A DNA stretch of 64,000 nucleotides, from NCBI GenBank assembly GCA_013360465.1, contig JABWBO010000029.1, positions 1 through 64,000 on the forward strand, written 5' to 3'. The notes beneath the pieces were generated by a model. It searched no databases and had not been told where the DNA came from. It saw only the letters and a list, made by a program, of their open reading frames with translations. The stretch comes from Anaerolineae bacterium. GTDB lineage: Bacteria; Chloroflexota; Anaerolineae; Aggregatilineales; Phototrophicaceae. The first letter of the stretch is position 1. The number at the start of each line of letters is the position of its first letter. This document shows, piece by piece, positions 18,087 to 26,748 of the stretch. A program made the translations under genes and the position numbers.

Positions 18087-19385
18087 TTAGTAGGGACTCT
18101 GCTCTTCGTCCGCCAGCAGGTTCAGCGCGTCGCTCTGTCCCTTGATTGCAGCGGCGGCGTATCCGGGCGTGATGATCGTCTCGCCTTCTTCCTTTTGGCG
18201 ATACCATTCCGTCACCAGTGCTTTGACAAAGAGGCGGCGATGGCTGATTGCCAGGTATGAATTACGCGCCGCTTCAGAAAACAGGCGGATATTCTCGCTT
18301 TGAACGTCGCCATTCAGTTTGAGGTCGTAGGCGATCTCGAAGATCGGCATCAGGCGGTAGGCGATCTGTGTCAGCAGATCTGCGTCAGGCACATCAAGAT
18401 GTTCCAGGTCGATCTGCGGGCTGAAGGGATTAGCGCGCGAGAAGAAGTTCGGCGCCTGAATCCGCTGCTGCAACGCCGGGTATTTCGGCACAACCGTATG
18501 CAGAAAATCAGGCGGAACGGCATACATGAAGAGCGCGCCGGGCAGGTCTTCACGGCAGCGGTCGATCACCTCGCGCAGGTTGTCGGTCGCCGTCTTTTCC
18601 GCCTTGCCGCCGATGCTCAGCATGCGGTCGCCCTCATCGAACAGCAGCGCCAATCCCGTATAGCCCAGCGCGCGTACCGTTTGGCTCAAAGAGCGCAGCA
18701 TCTTGAAGGCGTTATTCTTGTTGATCTTCTCAGTGACGCCGATCAGGCGCAGATCGCGCATGTCTTCCGGGCTGACCTCTTCACCATGCAGCCAGCGCTC
18801 CAGCGACTCGAGACGTCGCTCCTGCCCGCGCAGCAGGGCTAGGAAATAGCCCTGCACCGCCTTGTGAAAGCTCAGGCTGTCGATGGGCGTCATTGCCAAT
18901 GTCTGTAAGAAGGCGCGCACTTCGGGAATATCCGCCGCCTCAGCTTCCGCTAAGTCCAGCCCGTAGGGATTGACCAGGCGGCGCAGCGTCCCTTCAAAAA
19001 ATCGACTCAGCCCATGTTCGTCTTCGCTGAGACCGCCCAGTTCGTGCCAGACAACCGATGAAGCGACCGCTGCGTATACGCGCCGCTGATCATCGTAAGG
19101 GCTTTCCTTCGGACTGAGATCGACTTTACTTACCGCGAAGTTGCGCTGCCAGGCGCGGTCGCGCACGCAGTAGAGGAAATGCGATTTGCCGCTGCCGTAA
19201 TCGCCAACGACCAGCTTGAAAACCGCGCCGCCATCCGCCAGATAGGAACCAAGATAGTGAGAATCGATTGCCGCCAGAAGCGATTCGTTTCCGACGTTGT
19301 AGTAGCTCACGCCCTTGGAAGAGGGAGTCCCCGACTGCCCTAACGTTTCGATGATTTGCCGCGCAAGATGGGGTTCAGGCAGCAT
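18087..19385 (-). CDS. BrxD-like (DUF2791) P-loop ATPase, paralogue of the downstream gene
   Basis: 432 residues. Walker A GDYGSGKS (61-68) and Walker B LALLFDEGD (245-253), both flanked as in its neighbour (SHF after Walker A; LGY(T/K)GLA before Walker B), showing common origin. An ATR-like sensor region (MYAVPPDFL, about 288-296) and a C-terminal helical domain complete the DUF2791 pattern, which in BREX type 2 is BrxD. The ATG lies 3 bases after the stop of the coiled-coil gene. These proteins are thought to couple ATP hydrolysis to DNA sensing or loading; here that is inferred from family and operon. Confidence 0.85.
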   Translation of the reverse strand: MLPEPHLARQIIETLGQSGTPSSKGVSYYNVGNESLLAAIDSHYLGSYLADGGAVFKLVVGDYGSGKSHFLYCVRDRAWQRNFAVSKVDLSPKESPYDDQRRVYAAVASSVVWHELGGLSEDEHGLSRFFEGTLRRLVNPYGLDLAEAEAADIPEVRAFLQTLAMTPIDSLSFHKAVQGYFLALLRGQERRLESLERWLHGEEVSPEDMRDLRLIGVTEKINKNNAFKMLRSLSQTVRALGYTGLALLFDEGDRMLSIGGKAEKTATDNLREVIDRCREDLPGALFMYAVPPDFLHTVVPKYPALQQRIQAPNFFSRANPFSPQIDLEHLDVPDADLLTQIAYRLMPIFEIAYDLKLNGDVQSENIRLFSEAARNSYLAISHRRLFVKALVTEWYRQKEEGETIITPGYAAAAIKGQSDALNLLADEEQSPY

Positions 19386-19388
19386 CGC

Positions 19389-20423
19389 CTACTCCTTCTC
19401 GAATTCTACGTCGGCGATGAGCCGTCCGTCATGCGGACCATCCCCTTCGACGATCCACATACATTTCGCAGCGTTGTCCGTCTGTGATTTGGTGGCGCTG
19501 TGTGCGCGCACCACCTGTCCGTTATGGGCGACACGCCGTCGGTTGGCGAACTCGTAGAAATCATAAATGAACTGCGCGCGGCTGTAGTCGCTGAAAGTGT
19601 GCTTGCTTGGCTCAATATAGAAGGCGCGCCCCTGGCGCAGCACCGCCATTTCAACATAACAGTCCACGATATTGACGCGCTCGCCATGAATCTCCAGTTT
19701 TCGGCGCGCCCGCTGATAGGCTTCGTAGAACTGGGCGATCCAGGTCTTGCCATCCTGACTGCGTCCCTCAATGGCTTTGGCGGCGTTCTGGTAAGCTTTC
19801 AGCGCTGCCTCGACCGTAACAGAGATATGGGGGACAACCACATCTTTCCCGTAGCGCAGGATGAGGAAACGCTTGGCGAAATTGGCTTCCAGCTCATAGC
19901 GTCCGATCACGAACTTTGGCGCGCGCCCGCCAATGCTGATCCCTCGCTCGGCAAGTGCGTCACGCAGTTTTGCGCCGAACTCGTCACCAAGAACGCGCTG
20001 CGCCACATCAAGTTCCTGACTCAGTTCAGGGATCAATTCCGCGATGTCTGGCTGCTTGGCGGCTTGCAGGTGGGACAGCGCTTTGTCAAGCCGCGTCACA
20101 TCAACCGGGTCGCTCCGCAGCGCTGTCGCAGCCTCTTTCAGGGCTGAACTCAGCGCCGTCAGCGCTTTGAGTTCACGCCGCAGATCAGGCAGCAGCGGAT
20201 CAACCACCTCTTCTTTCAGCCGCATCTGCCCAAAGGTTTCCTGCGCTGTGCCGATGTCCGCGCCCGTATTCTGCGCGCTGTAATCACGCAGGGTCTTCTG
20301 CGCCTTGCTTTGGACATCGGTAACGGCTTTGAGCGCCTTTTGGAGCGCCGCCGCAGCTTTTTGCTGTTGAAGGGTGATTGAACACAGCGAGTCAAGCTGG
20401 CTGATGAGCGGTTCGTTGGTCAT
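19389..20423 (-). CDS. Coiled-coil protein of unknown function, first gene of defence-like operon
   Basis: 344 residues. Residues 1-155 are almost wholly helical and rich in Ala, Leu, Lys and Gln heptads, a likely coiled coil. The rest (about 155-344) is an alpha/beta domain with beta segments such as PKFVIGRYELEANF, VNIVDCYVEMAVL and CMWIVEGDGPH. I do not recognise the family: it is not a TerB protein, BrxA/B, methylase or PglZ. Its position and 3-base spacing to the ATPase pair imply it is a system-specific subunit, perhaps a sensor or scaffold. The 149-base gap to the divergent SWIM gene must hold its promoter. Confidence 0.8.
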   Translation of the reverse strand: MTNEPLISQLDSLCSITLQQQKAAAALQKALKAVTDVQSKAQKTLRDYSAQNTGADIGTAQETFGQMRLKEEVVDPLLPDLRRELKALTALSSALKEAATALRSDPVDVTRLDKALSHLQAAKQPDIAELIPELSQELDVAQRVLGDEFGAKLRDALAERGISIGGRAPKFVIGRYELEANFAKRFLILRYGKDVVVPHISVTVEAALKAYQNAAKAIEGRSQDGKTWIAQFYEAYQRARRKLEIHGERVNIVDCYVEMAVLRQGRAFYIEPSKHTFSDYSRAQFIYDFYEFANRRRVAHNGQVVRAHSATKSQTDNAAKCMWIVEGDGPHDGRLIADVEFEKE

Positions 20424-20572
20424 GGGCGCGCTATCCCTACAGGTTCCTCGAATTTCACGTAGTCTACCAAATGTGACGGTAGCGTACTACCCAGGAGGCA
20501 GTTCGTGGACGCCCGTCGTGAATTCTGGCATGATTCACAGCCTGACAGGACAGACGCCCTCAGAGGTTCGCC

Positions 20573-22264
20573 ATGACCCTGACCTTTGCCAATTTCAAAC
20601 AGATCATCCCCGGACAGATTCTCACACGCGGGCGGGAATACCTGCGTCATGGGCAAATCCTCGATTTGTCGTTCGACGAGGAAGAACTCGTATGGGAAGC
20701 GCAGGTCGAAGGCACGGAGGTGTACGATGTGCGTGTCGAGCTTCTCTCTGACGGCAGCCTGAGCTGTTCATGCACCTGTCCGTATGATATGGGCGAACAC
20801 TGCAAGCATGTCGCCGCCGTGCTTTATGCCGTCGAAGAAGCTTACCCCGATCAGCTTGGGGGAAAGCCGCGCAAGAAACCGGTAAAACGCCAGACCCGTC
20901 ACGACAAGCTGCGCCGGCACCTCGAAAAGACTTCGCGCGAACAGCTGGTCTCGATTCTGCTGGAACTCGCCCAACACGACAGCAGTCTGCTCAATCAACT
21001 GCTCATCCATCTGGACGCCGGTGAGAGCAAGCCGATGGATTATCGGCGGGTCGTCAAAGATGCGCTGCGGACGGGGCGCGGTGATTATGGTTTCCTGGAC
21101 TATGCCGGCGCAAACCGGGCAGGACGCAAGATCAGCGAGCTGCTCCATCAGGCGGGGCAGTGGCGGAGCGCCGGGCAGATCGACAAGGCGGTCAGCGTGT
21201 ATCAGGCAGTGATCGATGAAACCGTGGTGGCTATAGCGCAGGCGGATGACTCCAGTGGTTCACTTGGCGGATGCATTGCCACGTCCATAGAAGGCTTGAG
21301 TGAGATCGCTTCGCTGCAAGGCGAGCCAGGACGAGAGGCGTTGTTCGTGTACTGCCTCGATCGCGTACGTCGCAGTGAGTTCCAGAGCTGGGACTGGCGG
21401 TGGGATCTGCTGCAAATTGCCGAGGAACAGGTCAGCAGCCCTGCACAGCGCGCCCTGTTCACGTCGGCGCTGGATGACATTGAAGCGGAGGCTTCGAAGC
21501 CGAGCGCAAGCGGCTACATCAGCAGCTACAGCCTGGAACAGATCGCCCTGTTCAGGCTTGCGCTCATCGACCGCTTCGATGGACCGGAAGCCTATGACCA
21601 GTTCCTTCGCGCCAATGTCCATCTGGACCGCATTCGTATGGAATGGATCGAGCGCTGCATCACGGAGGGCGACCTGGAAGAAGCGATGCGGCAGATACAG
21701 GCAGGGATCGCCTCCAGTGACCAGCGCCGCCTGCCAGGGCTGACCAATCAGTATCAAGCCCTGCGGGTGAAGCTGCTTCAACAGAAAGGCGATAAGACGG
21801 CGGTGATCGACGGCGCGCGCGCCCTGTGGCTGGATCGCGCCGGCGAGGATGACTTCGAACTCCTCCGCCAGATGGTTCCCGCTGCTGAATGGGCGGCGTT
21901 CGTTGACAGGCTGATCAAGGATACGCGACGCTCGGAGCAGCGGGCATGGCTGTATGCACGGGAGAATCGGTGGCGTGACCTGATGACGCTGGTGCAGACC
22001 GATATACAGGGAGCGTGGTTGATCGATCCGTATCGCGATCAGCTGGAGTCTCGATTTCCAGAGGAAGTCGCCGCGCTCTACGAGAAGATCGTTAACGGTA
22101 TCCTTGTCAATGCGAGCAACCGAGGAACATACCAGCGCGCCGCCGCCTATTTGCGCCAGATGAAGAAGATAGGGCAGGAGGCGCGGGCGCAGGCGCTTGT
22201 GCAGCGAATCCGCGCCAAGTACTCGAGTCGTCCGGCGCTGCTCGACGAACTCAGAAAGCTGTGA
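20573..22264 (+). CDS. SWIM zinc-finger protein with long helical-repeat region
   Basis: 563 residues. The SWIM motif CxCx(n)CxH lies at about 63-76 (Cys-Ser-Cys ... HCKH). It is followed by a basic linker (KPRKKPVKRQTRHDK, about 103-117) and roughly 430 residues of alpha-helical repeats of TPR-like character. SWIM domains bind DNA or proteins and often sit beside SNF2 or other helicases. AGAGG lies 7 bases before the ATG. Divergent from the ATPase-helicase operon, sharing its 149-base upstream region, so it may be an accessory component (inference). It converges with tetR, 27 bases away. Confidence 0.82.
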   Translation: MTLTFANFKQIIPGQILTRGREYLRHGQILDLSFDEEELVWEAQVEGTEVYDVRVELLSDGSLSCSCTCPYDMGEHCKHVAAVLYAVEEAYPDQLGGKPRKKPVKRQTRHDKLRRHLEKTSREQLVSILLELAQHDSSLLNQLLIHLDAGESKPMDYRRVVKDALRTGRGDYGFLDYAGANRAGRKISELLHQAGQWRSAGQIDKAVSVYQAVIDETVVAIAQADDSSGSLGGCIATSIEGLSEIASLQGEPGREALFVYCLDRVRRSEFQSWDWRWDLLQIAEEQVSSPAQRALFTSALDDIEAEASKPSASGYISSYSLEQIALFRLALIDRFDGPEAYDQFLRANVHLDRIRMEWIERCITEGDLEEAMRQIQAGIASSDQRRLPGLTNQYQALRVKLLQQKGDKTAVIDGARALWLDRAGEDDFELLRQMVPAAEWAAFVDRLIKDTRRSEQRAWLYARENRWRDLMTLVQTDIQGAWLIDPYRDQLESRFPEEVAALYEKIVNGILVNASNRGTYQRAAAYLRQMKKIGQEARAQALVQRIRAKYSSRPALLDELRKL

Positions 22265-22291
22265 ACCTGACGGGTGACCGCATAAAAACCT

Positions 22292-22897
22292 TCACGGCTT
22301 TTCCAGACCAGCGAGCAGCTGCCGCAGATGGAAACGGAATATATCGTGGATCGACTTCCGGCTGACGAGCGCGCCGGGCAGTTGATTGGCGATCGCTAAC
22401 TGGGCGAATCCATGAATGCTGGACCAGATGCTCACGGCAAAGAGCTGGGTGTCTTCGTCCGTGAACAGCCCTCGTGCCTGGCACGCTTTGACCAGTTCCA
22501 CGACGAGGGCATAACAGCGCTGCGACTGCTCCACATATTCCGGGTAGTCTCTCTCCGCTTCGACCACACCGGCAAAGGTGATCCTGAAGTGATCCGGCTC
22601 GTCGAGGGCGAACTGAAGATAGGCGAAGGCGGTCTGATGCAGACGCACGAGCGGATCGCCCGATGCCTGCTGCGCGGCGGTGAGTTTCGCGTACAGCTTG
22701 CGGTATCCCTCCGCCGCAATGGCGGCGATCAAGGCTTCCTTGTCTGCGAAGTGCGCATAGGGCGCGGCGTGACTCACCCCAGCGCGCCTGGCGACGCTGC
22801 GCAGACTCAGGGCTTGCACCCCTTCCTTCGAGAGAATCTCAATCCCTGCCTGTATCAGGGCGTTCTTGAGGTCGCCGTGATGATATTGATCGTTCAT
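22292..22897 (-). CDS. TetR/AcrR family transcriptional regulator
   Basis: 201 residues. N-terminal TetR helix-turn-helix (about 8-55: LSLRSVARRAGVS then YAHFADKEAL) and a C-terminal ligand/dimer domain of the WHG/TetR_C_33-like type. It is divergently transcribed from the aldolase-aminotransferase-kinase-transporter operon, and the 86-base gap between them contains TGTAAAG half-sites arranged as operators, so it most likely represses that operon and itself until a substrate-derived ligand binds. Confidence 0.9.
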   Translation of the reverse strand: MNDQYHHGDLKNALIQAGIEILSKEGVQALSLRSVARRAGVSHAAPYAHFADKEALIAAIAAEGYRKLYAKLTAAQQASGDPLVRLHQTAFAYLQFALDEPDHFRITFAGVVEAERDYPEYVEQSQRCYALVVELVKACQARGLFTDEDTQLFAVSIWSSIHGFAQLAIANQLPGALVSRKSIHDIFRFHLRQLLAGLEKP

Positions 22898-22920
22898 CCG
22901 ACTGATCCCGCCGCGTTATC

Positions 22921-22964
22921 TTGACGATGTAAAGATGCTGCCATACAATCTTTACAATGTAAAG
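22921..22964 (+). promoter_or_regulatory. Sigma70-type promoter with overlapping TetR-like operators
   Basis: TTGACG (22921-22926), 17-base spacer, TACAAT (22944-22949) is a near-consensus promoter for the plus-strand operon. TGTAAAG at 22928-22934 lies in the spacer, and a perfect 7-1-7 palindrome CTTTACA-A-TGTAAAG covers 22950-22964 at the expected start site. TGTAAAGAT (22928-22936) and ATCTTTACA (22948-22956) also form an inverted pair. Binding of the adjacent TetR protein here would block transcription. Confidence 0.75.
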
Positions 22965-22983
22965 TTCGGATAGGCGTATCGCG

Positions 22984-23667
22984 ATGATTGACTATCATTC
23001 TGTGCGTCAGCAGGTGATCGACACCAGCCGTAAGCTCGCGGATGAGGGTTTTCTCAAGGGGACGGGCGGCAATGTCTCGGTCCGTGTGAGCGGAGAAGAC
23101 GCGCTCGCCATCACGCCTTCCAACCAGGACTACTACCGCCTCAACGCGGACGACATCTGCGTGGCTGCCTTTGACGGGACGCACATCGCCGGGACGCTCA
23201 AGCCGTCGATTGAGACGGGCTTCCACAGCGCCGTGTATCAGGCGCGACCGGATGTCGGCTGCGTGATCCATACGCATCAGGATTTCGCCAGCGCCATGTC
23301 CCTGATCGCCAAGCCGATTCCCGCGCTGTTCGATGAACAGGTGCGCTTCCTCGGTCGCAGCGTCGAGATCATCCCCTATGCGCCGTCCGGCACAGGGATG
23401 CTGGCGAAGCAGGTCCGCAAGAGCGTCCAGAATCACCATAACGCCTACATCCTCAAGAATCACGGCGCGCTCTGCCTCGGTCCGACGCCGGAACGCGCCT
23501 ATCACAATGTGCTGCTGCTGGAAAAAGCCGCGCTGAGCTACGTGCTGGCGCTCTGCGCCGATGCCAAAGTTGATGCCATCCCGTTTCTCATCCGCGAGAT
23601 CGCTTTCTCCAAACTGCGCAGCGAACAGAAGAAGATCGAGCAGCAGCTTGCCGGTCAGAAAGGCTGA
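22984..23667 (+). CDS. Class II aldolase/adducin family protein
   Basis: 227 residues, family-typical length. Zn-site residues: Glu77 (PSIETGFH), His96 and His98 (IHTHQD) and His160 (KNHGALCLG); the phosphate-binding TGGNVS (27-32) is intact. Relatives are fuculose-phosphate, ribulose-phosphate and tartronate/threonate-type aldolases and decarboxylases. First gene of a four-gene operon under the TetR-type operator; the next gene starts 3 bases after its stop. It probably cleaves or decarboxylates a phosphorylated sugar or sugar acid made by the FGGY kinase. Confidence 0.88.
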   Translation: MIDYHSVRQQVIDTSRKLADEGFLKGTGGNVSVRVSGEDALAITPSNQDYYRLNADDICVAAFDGTHIAGTLKPSIETGFHSAVYQARPDVGCVIHTHQDFASAMSLIAKPIPALFDEQVRFLGRSVEIIPYAPSGTGMLAKQVRKSVQNHHNAYILKNHGALCLGPTPERAYHNVLLLEKAALSYVLALCADAKVDAIPFLIREIAFSKLRSEQKKIEQQLAGQKG

Positions 23668-23670
23668 CAC

Positions 23671-25134
23671 ATGGAACGCATCGCCGCCCCGACAGCGCAG
23701 AAGTACGCGATTTTGGCATGGCACGACACCGACGAGATTTACCGGAAGCTCGGTCGGTTGGTCAGCCAGCCGATGCGCCCCATCCGCCGTGACAAGATGG
23801 CGGAGTTTCTGCGCTACTTCGACGAAGAATGCCCGCGTTCGAAAACGCTGACCGACGAAGCCAAACGGTTCATCCCCGGCGGGGTGCAGCATAACCTCGC
23901 CTTTAATCATCCTTTCCCGATAGCGATCAAGCGCGCGGAAGGGGCGTATCTGTGGGACGAAGACGGCAACCGCTACATCGACTTCCTGCAGGCGGGCGGA
24001 CCGACCATCCTGGGCAGCAATTATGCCCCCGTGCGCGAGAAGCTCATCGACCTCGTGCGTGAATGCAGCCCGGTCACAGGCTTGTTCCACGAATACGAAC
24101 TGAAGCTGGCGCAGAAGATCAACCAGCATATGCCGGGCGTCGAGATGTTCCGCATGTTGGGATCAGGGACGGAAGCCGTCATGGCGGCGATCCGCGCGGC
24201 GCGCGTCCACACCGGCAGGCAGAAGATCATCAAAGTGGGCGGAGCCTATCACGGTTGGAGCGACCAGATGGTGTATGGTCTGCACATCCCTGGCACAGGG
24301 CGGCGGGAATCGACGGGCATCCCCAAAGCTGCGACGCGCCACACCCAGGAATTCTTCCCGAACAATTTGAACCAGCTGCGCCGGACGCTCATGTTGAATC
24401 GACTGCGCGGCGGGACCGCTGCGGTGATCCTTGAGCCGGTTGGACCGGAAAGCGGGACGCGACCGGTCCCCTTTGATTTCAACCAGAAGGTGCGCGAATT
24501 ATGCGACGAATTCGGCGCACTGCTCATCTTCGACGAAGTGGTGACAGGCTTCCGCCTCGGTCTGGGCGGCGCGCAGGGATACTTCGGCGTTCGTCCCGAT
24601 CTGACCGTGTTTGGCAAGTGCATCACCGGCGGTTATCCGATGGCGGGCGGGGTCGGCGGCAGGCGTGAGATCATGCTGCATTTCGCTGCGGGCATCGGCG
24701 GCACAGGCGAACGCGCCTATGTCGGTGGCACGCTTTCCGCCAATCCGCTGAGCTGTGCGGCGGGCTACTTCGCCATCGAAGCGATGGAAACGACAAACGC
24801 GGCGGTGATCGCGGGGCAGGCGGGGGATCGGCTCACGCGCGGGCTGCAGGCGATCATCGAAAGGCTCAATTTGCCGTTCGTCGCCTACAATCAGGGGTCG
24901 ATTGTCCATCTTGAGACCTCCGGCGTGATGCTGCTCGACTTCAAAAACCCGATCAAGCTAATGCGCGAAGTCAAGCCGCGCAAGCACATGATGGAGGAGA
25001 TGGGGGCGGCATTCATGGCGCAGGGGATCATCGCGCTGGCGGGCAGCCGTCTCTACACGAGTCTGGCGGACACCGATGAGGTGATCGACGACGCGCTCCA
25101 TCGCTTCGAAACCGTGCTTTCCTGCTGCGTCTGA
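23671..25134 (+). CDS. Class III PLP-dependent aminotransferase (glutamate-1-semialdehyde-aminomutase-like)
   Basis: 487 residues, with an N-terminal extension of about 55 residues before the GSA-like core (PGGVQHN at 68-74, DGNRYIDF, GSGTEAVMAAIR, AYHGW). PLP-lysine Lys316 in VFGKCITGGYP and the preceding Asp in FDEVVTGFR are present. The true GSA-aminomutase of heme synthesis would not sit in a sugar operon, so this is a catabolic or biosynthetic relative that moves an amino group on an aldehyde or keto-sugar. Tightly spaced between aldolase and kinase genes. The exact reaction is unknown. Confidence 0.87.
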   Translation: MERIAAPTAQKYAILAWHDTDEIYRKLGRLVSQPMRPIRRDKMAEFLRYFDEECPRSKTLTDEAKRFIPGGVQHNLAFNHPFPIAIKRAEGAYLWDEDGNRYIDFLQAGGPTILGSNYAPVREKLIDLVRECSPVTGLFHEYELKLAQKINQHMPGVEMFRMLGSGTEAVMAAIRAARVHTGRQKIIKVGGAYHGWSDQMVYGLHIPGTGRRESTGIPKAATRHTQEFFPNNLNQLRRTLMLNRLRGGTAAVILEPVGPESGTRPVPFDFNQKVRELCDEFGALLIFDEVVTGFRLGLGGAQGYFGVRPDLTVFGKCITGGYPMAGGVGGRREIMLHFAAGIGGTGERAYVGGTLSANPLSCAAGYFAIEAMETTNAAVIAGQAGDRLTRGLQAIIERLNLPFVAYNQGSIVHLETSGVMLLDFKNPIKLMREVKPRKHMMEEMGAAFMAQGIIALAGSRLYTSLADTDEVIDDALHRFETVLSCCV

Positions 25135-25143
25135 GGTCATCAT

Positions 25144-26748
25144 ATGCAAAACCCCCTGATCCTGGTTCACGATGTCGGGACGACCAGCAGCAAATCGTGT
25201 TTGTACCGTCTGGGCGGCTCCCTGGAGATCGTCGAGACGGCGCTGGAAGAATACCCGCTCTACGTGCTGGACAACGGCGGCATCGAGCAGGACCCCGACC
25301 AATGGTGGGGGGCGATCTGCCGGGGGACGCACAGGGTGCTGCGGCAGGCTCAGGTCGCGCCGGAAGCGGTTCAGGGGATGGCGTTTTGCGCCCAGATGCA
25401 GGGATTCATCCCGGTTGACGCCTCGGGGACGGCGTTGTGCCGCGCCATGAGCTATATGGATACGCGCGGCACGGCGCAGCGCAGGCGCTACCTGGGGGAC
25501 GGGCTGATCAAGATCGAGGGGATGAATGCCGTCAAGCTGTTGAATGCGCTGCGCATCACCGGCGGCGCATCGGCATCTGCCAAAGACCCGGTGTGGAAAT
25601 ACCTGTGGCTGCGTGATGAACGCCCTGACCTCTTTGACGCCATGCACTGCTGGATGGATGTCAAAGACTACATGGTCATGCGCTGCACGGGGGAATTCAC
25701 CTTCGGCTGCGACACCGCCCACGCGACCTTCCTCTTTGACACACGTCCCGGCAGACTGTCGTGGCATCACGGGCTGTGCCGCACCTACGACGTGAACCCC
25801 GATCATCTGCCGCCCGTCGTGCGCGCCACCGATCCGGTAGGGGGGTTGACGGCGGTTGCGGCGGAGGCGCTGGGGCTGCCGGTCGGACTGCCGGTCTTCG
25901 GCGGGGGCGGCGATGTCACGCTGATCGCGCTCGGTTCGGGCAGTCTGGAGACGAACAGCACCCACATCTACATCGGCACGTCGGGATGGGTGTGCGCCGC
26001 CGTTGACCGCCGGATGACCGACATCAACGGCATGGTCGCCTCGATCCTCGCGGCGGTCCCCGGCAGGTACAACTACATCTCAGAGCAGGAGACTTCAGGG
26101 CGCTGCTTGCAGTGGATTCGCGATCATCTTGCGCTGGACGAGATCGGCGTCTATCTGGAACAGCGCACCATCGCCGACCGCGAGGAAGAATACCGCTCGC
26201 TGTACGCCTATCTCGGCAAAGTTGTCGAACAGACCCCGCCGGGGGCGGGCGGCGTCATTTTCACCCCCTGGCTGCACGGCAATCGATCACCGTTTGAAGA
26301 CCCCTATGCGCGCGGCATCTTCTTCAACATCAACCTGCAGACCGGCAAGCGCGACCTGATCCGCGCCGTCCTGGAAGGCGACGCCTATCACAAACGCTGG
26401 ATGCTGGAGACGGTGGAGAAGAAGATTCCGCGCCGCGAGGTGGTGCGCTTCGTCGGCGGTGGGGCGCGGTCAGACACCTGGGGGCAAATCCTCGCCGATG
26501 TCACCGGGCGGGTCATCGAAGTGATCGAGCGACCGGAGAATGCCGGCGCGGCGGGGGCGGCGCTGGTCTGTGGAGTCGGACTGGGCGCGATCCGCTTCGA
26601 GGACGTTCCGCGCATCGTGCGCGTCGCCAGGACGTTCACGCCGCGCCCGCAGGTTCATGCGCTGTACGACCGGCAGTATGCGGTCTTTCGGCAGCTCCAC
26701 CAACAGAACAAGCGCTTATTCAGACAATTGAATGCGGGAGAGGCTTAA
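25144..26748 (+). CDS. FGGY-family carbohydrate kinase
   Basis: 534 residues. N-terminal ATPase-fold start VHDVGTTSSKSCLY (8-21), a central sugar-binding region (MQGFIPVD, SYMDTRGT) and the C-terminal FGGY-type ATP-binding segment FVGGGARSDTWGQILADVTG (about 438-457) followed by GAAGAALV. It phosphorylates a sugar, polyol or sugar acid using ATP; overall it looks xylulokinase-like, but the substrate cannot be set from sequence alone. Third gene of the TetR-linked operon; its stop codon touches the GTG start of the transporter. Confidence 0.88.
   Translation: MQNPLILVHDVGTTSSKSCLYRLGGSLEIVETALEEYPLYVLDNGGIEQDPDQWWGAICRGTHRVLRQAQVAPEAVQGMAFCAQMQGFIPVDASGTALCRAMSYMDTRGTAQRRRYLGDGLIKIEGMNAVKLLNALRITGGASASAKDPVWKYLWLRDERPDLFDAMHCWMDVKDYMVMRCTGEFTFGCDTAHATFLFDTRPGRLSWHHGLCRTYDVNPDHLPPVVRATDPVGGLTAVAAEALGLPVGLPVFGGGGDVTLIALGSGSLETNSTHIYIGTSGWVCAAVDRRMTDINGMVASILAAVPGRYNYISEQETSGRCLQWIRDHLALDEIGVYLEQRTIADREEEYRSLYAYLGKVVEQTPPGAGGVIFTPWLHGNRSPFEDPYARGIFFNINLQTGKRDLIRAVLEGDAYHKRWMLETVEKKIPRREVVRFVGGGARSDTWGQILADVTGRVIEVIERPENAGAAGAALVCGVGLGAIRFEDVPRIVRVARTFTPRPQVHALYDRQYAVFRQLHQQNKRLFRQLNAGEA

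Noticed and set aside
14607..20423. Complete BREX system
   Set aside because: Only BrxD-like ATPases and a BrxHI-like helicase are present. No PglX methylase, PglZ phosphatase, PglW kinase or BrxA/B is seen in the window.
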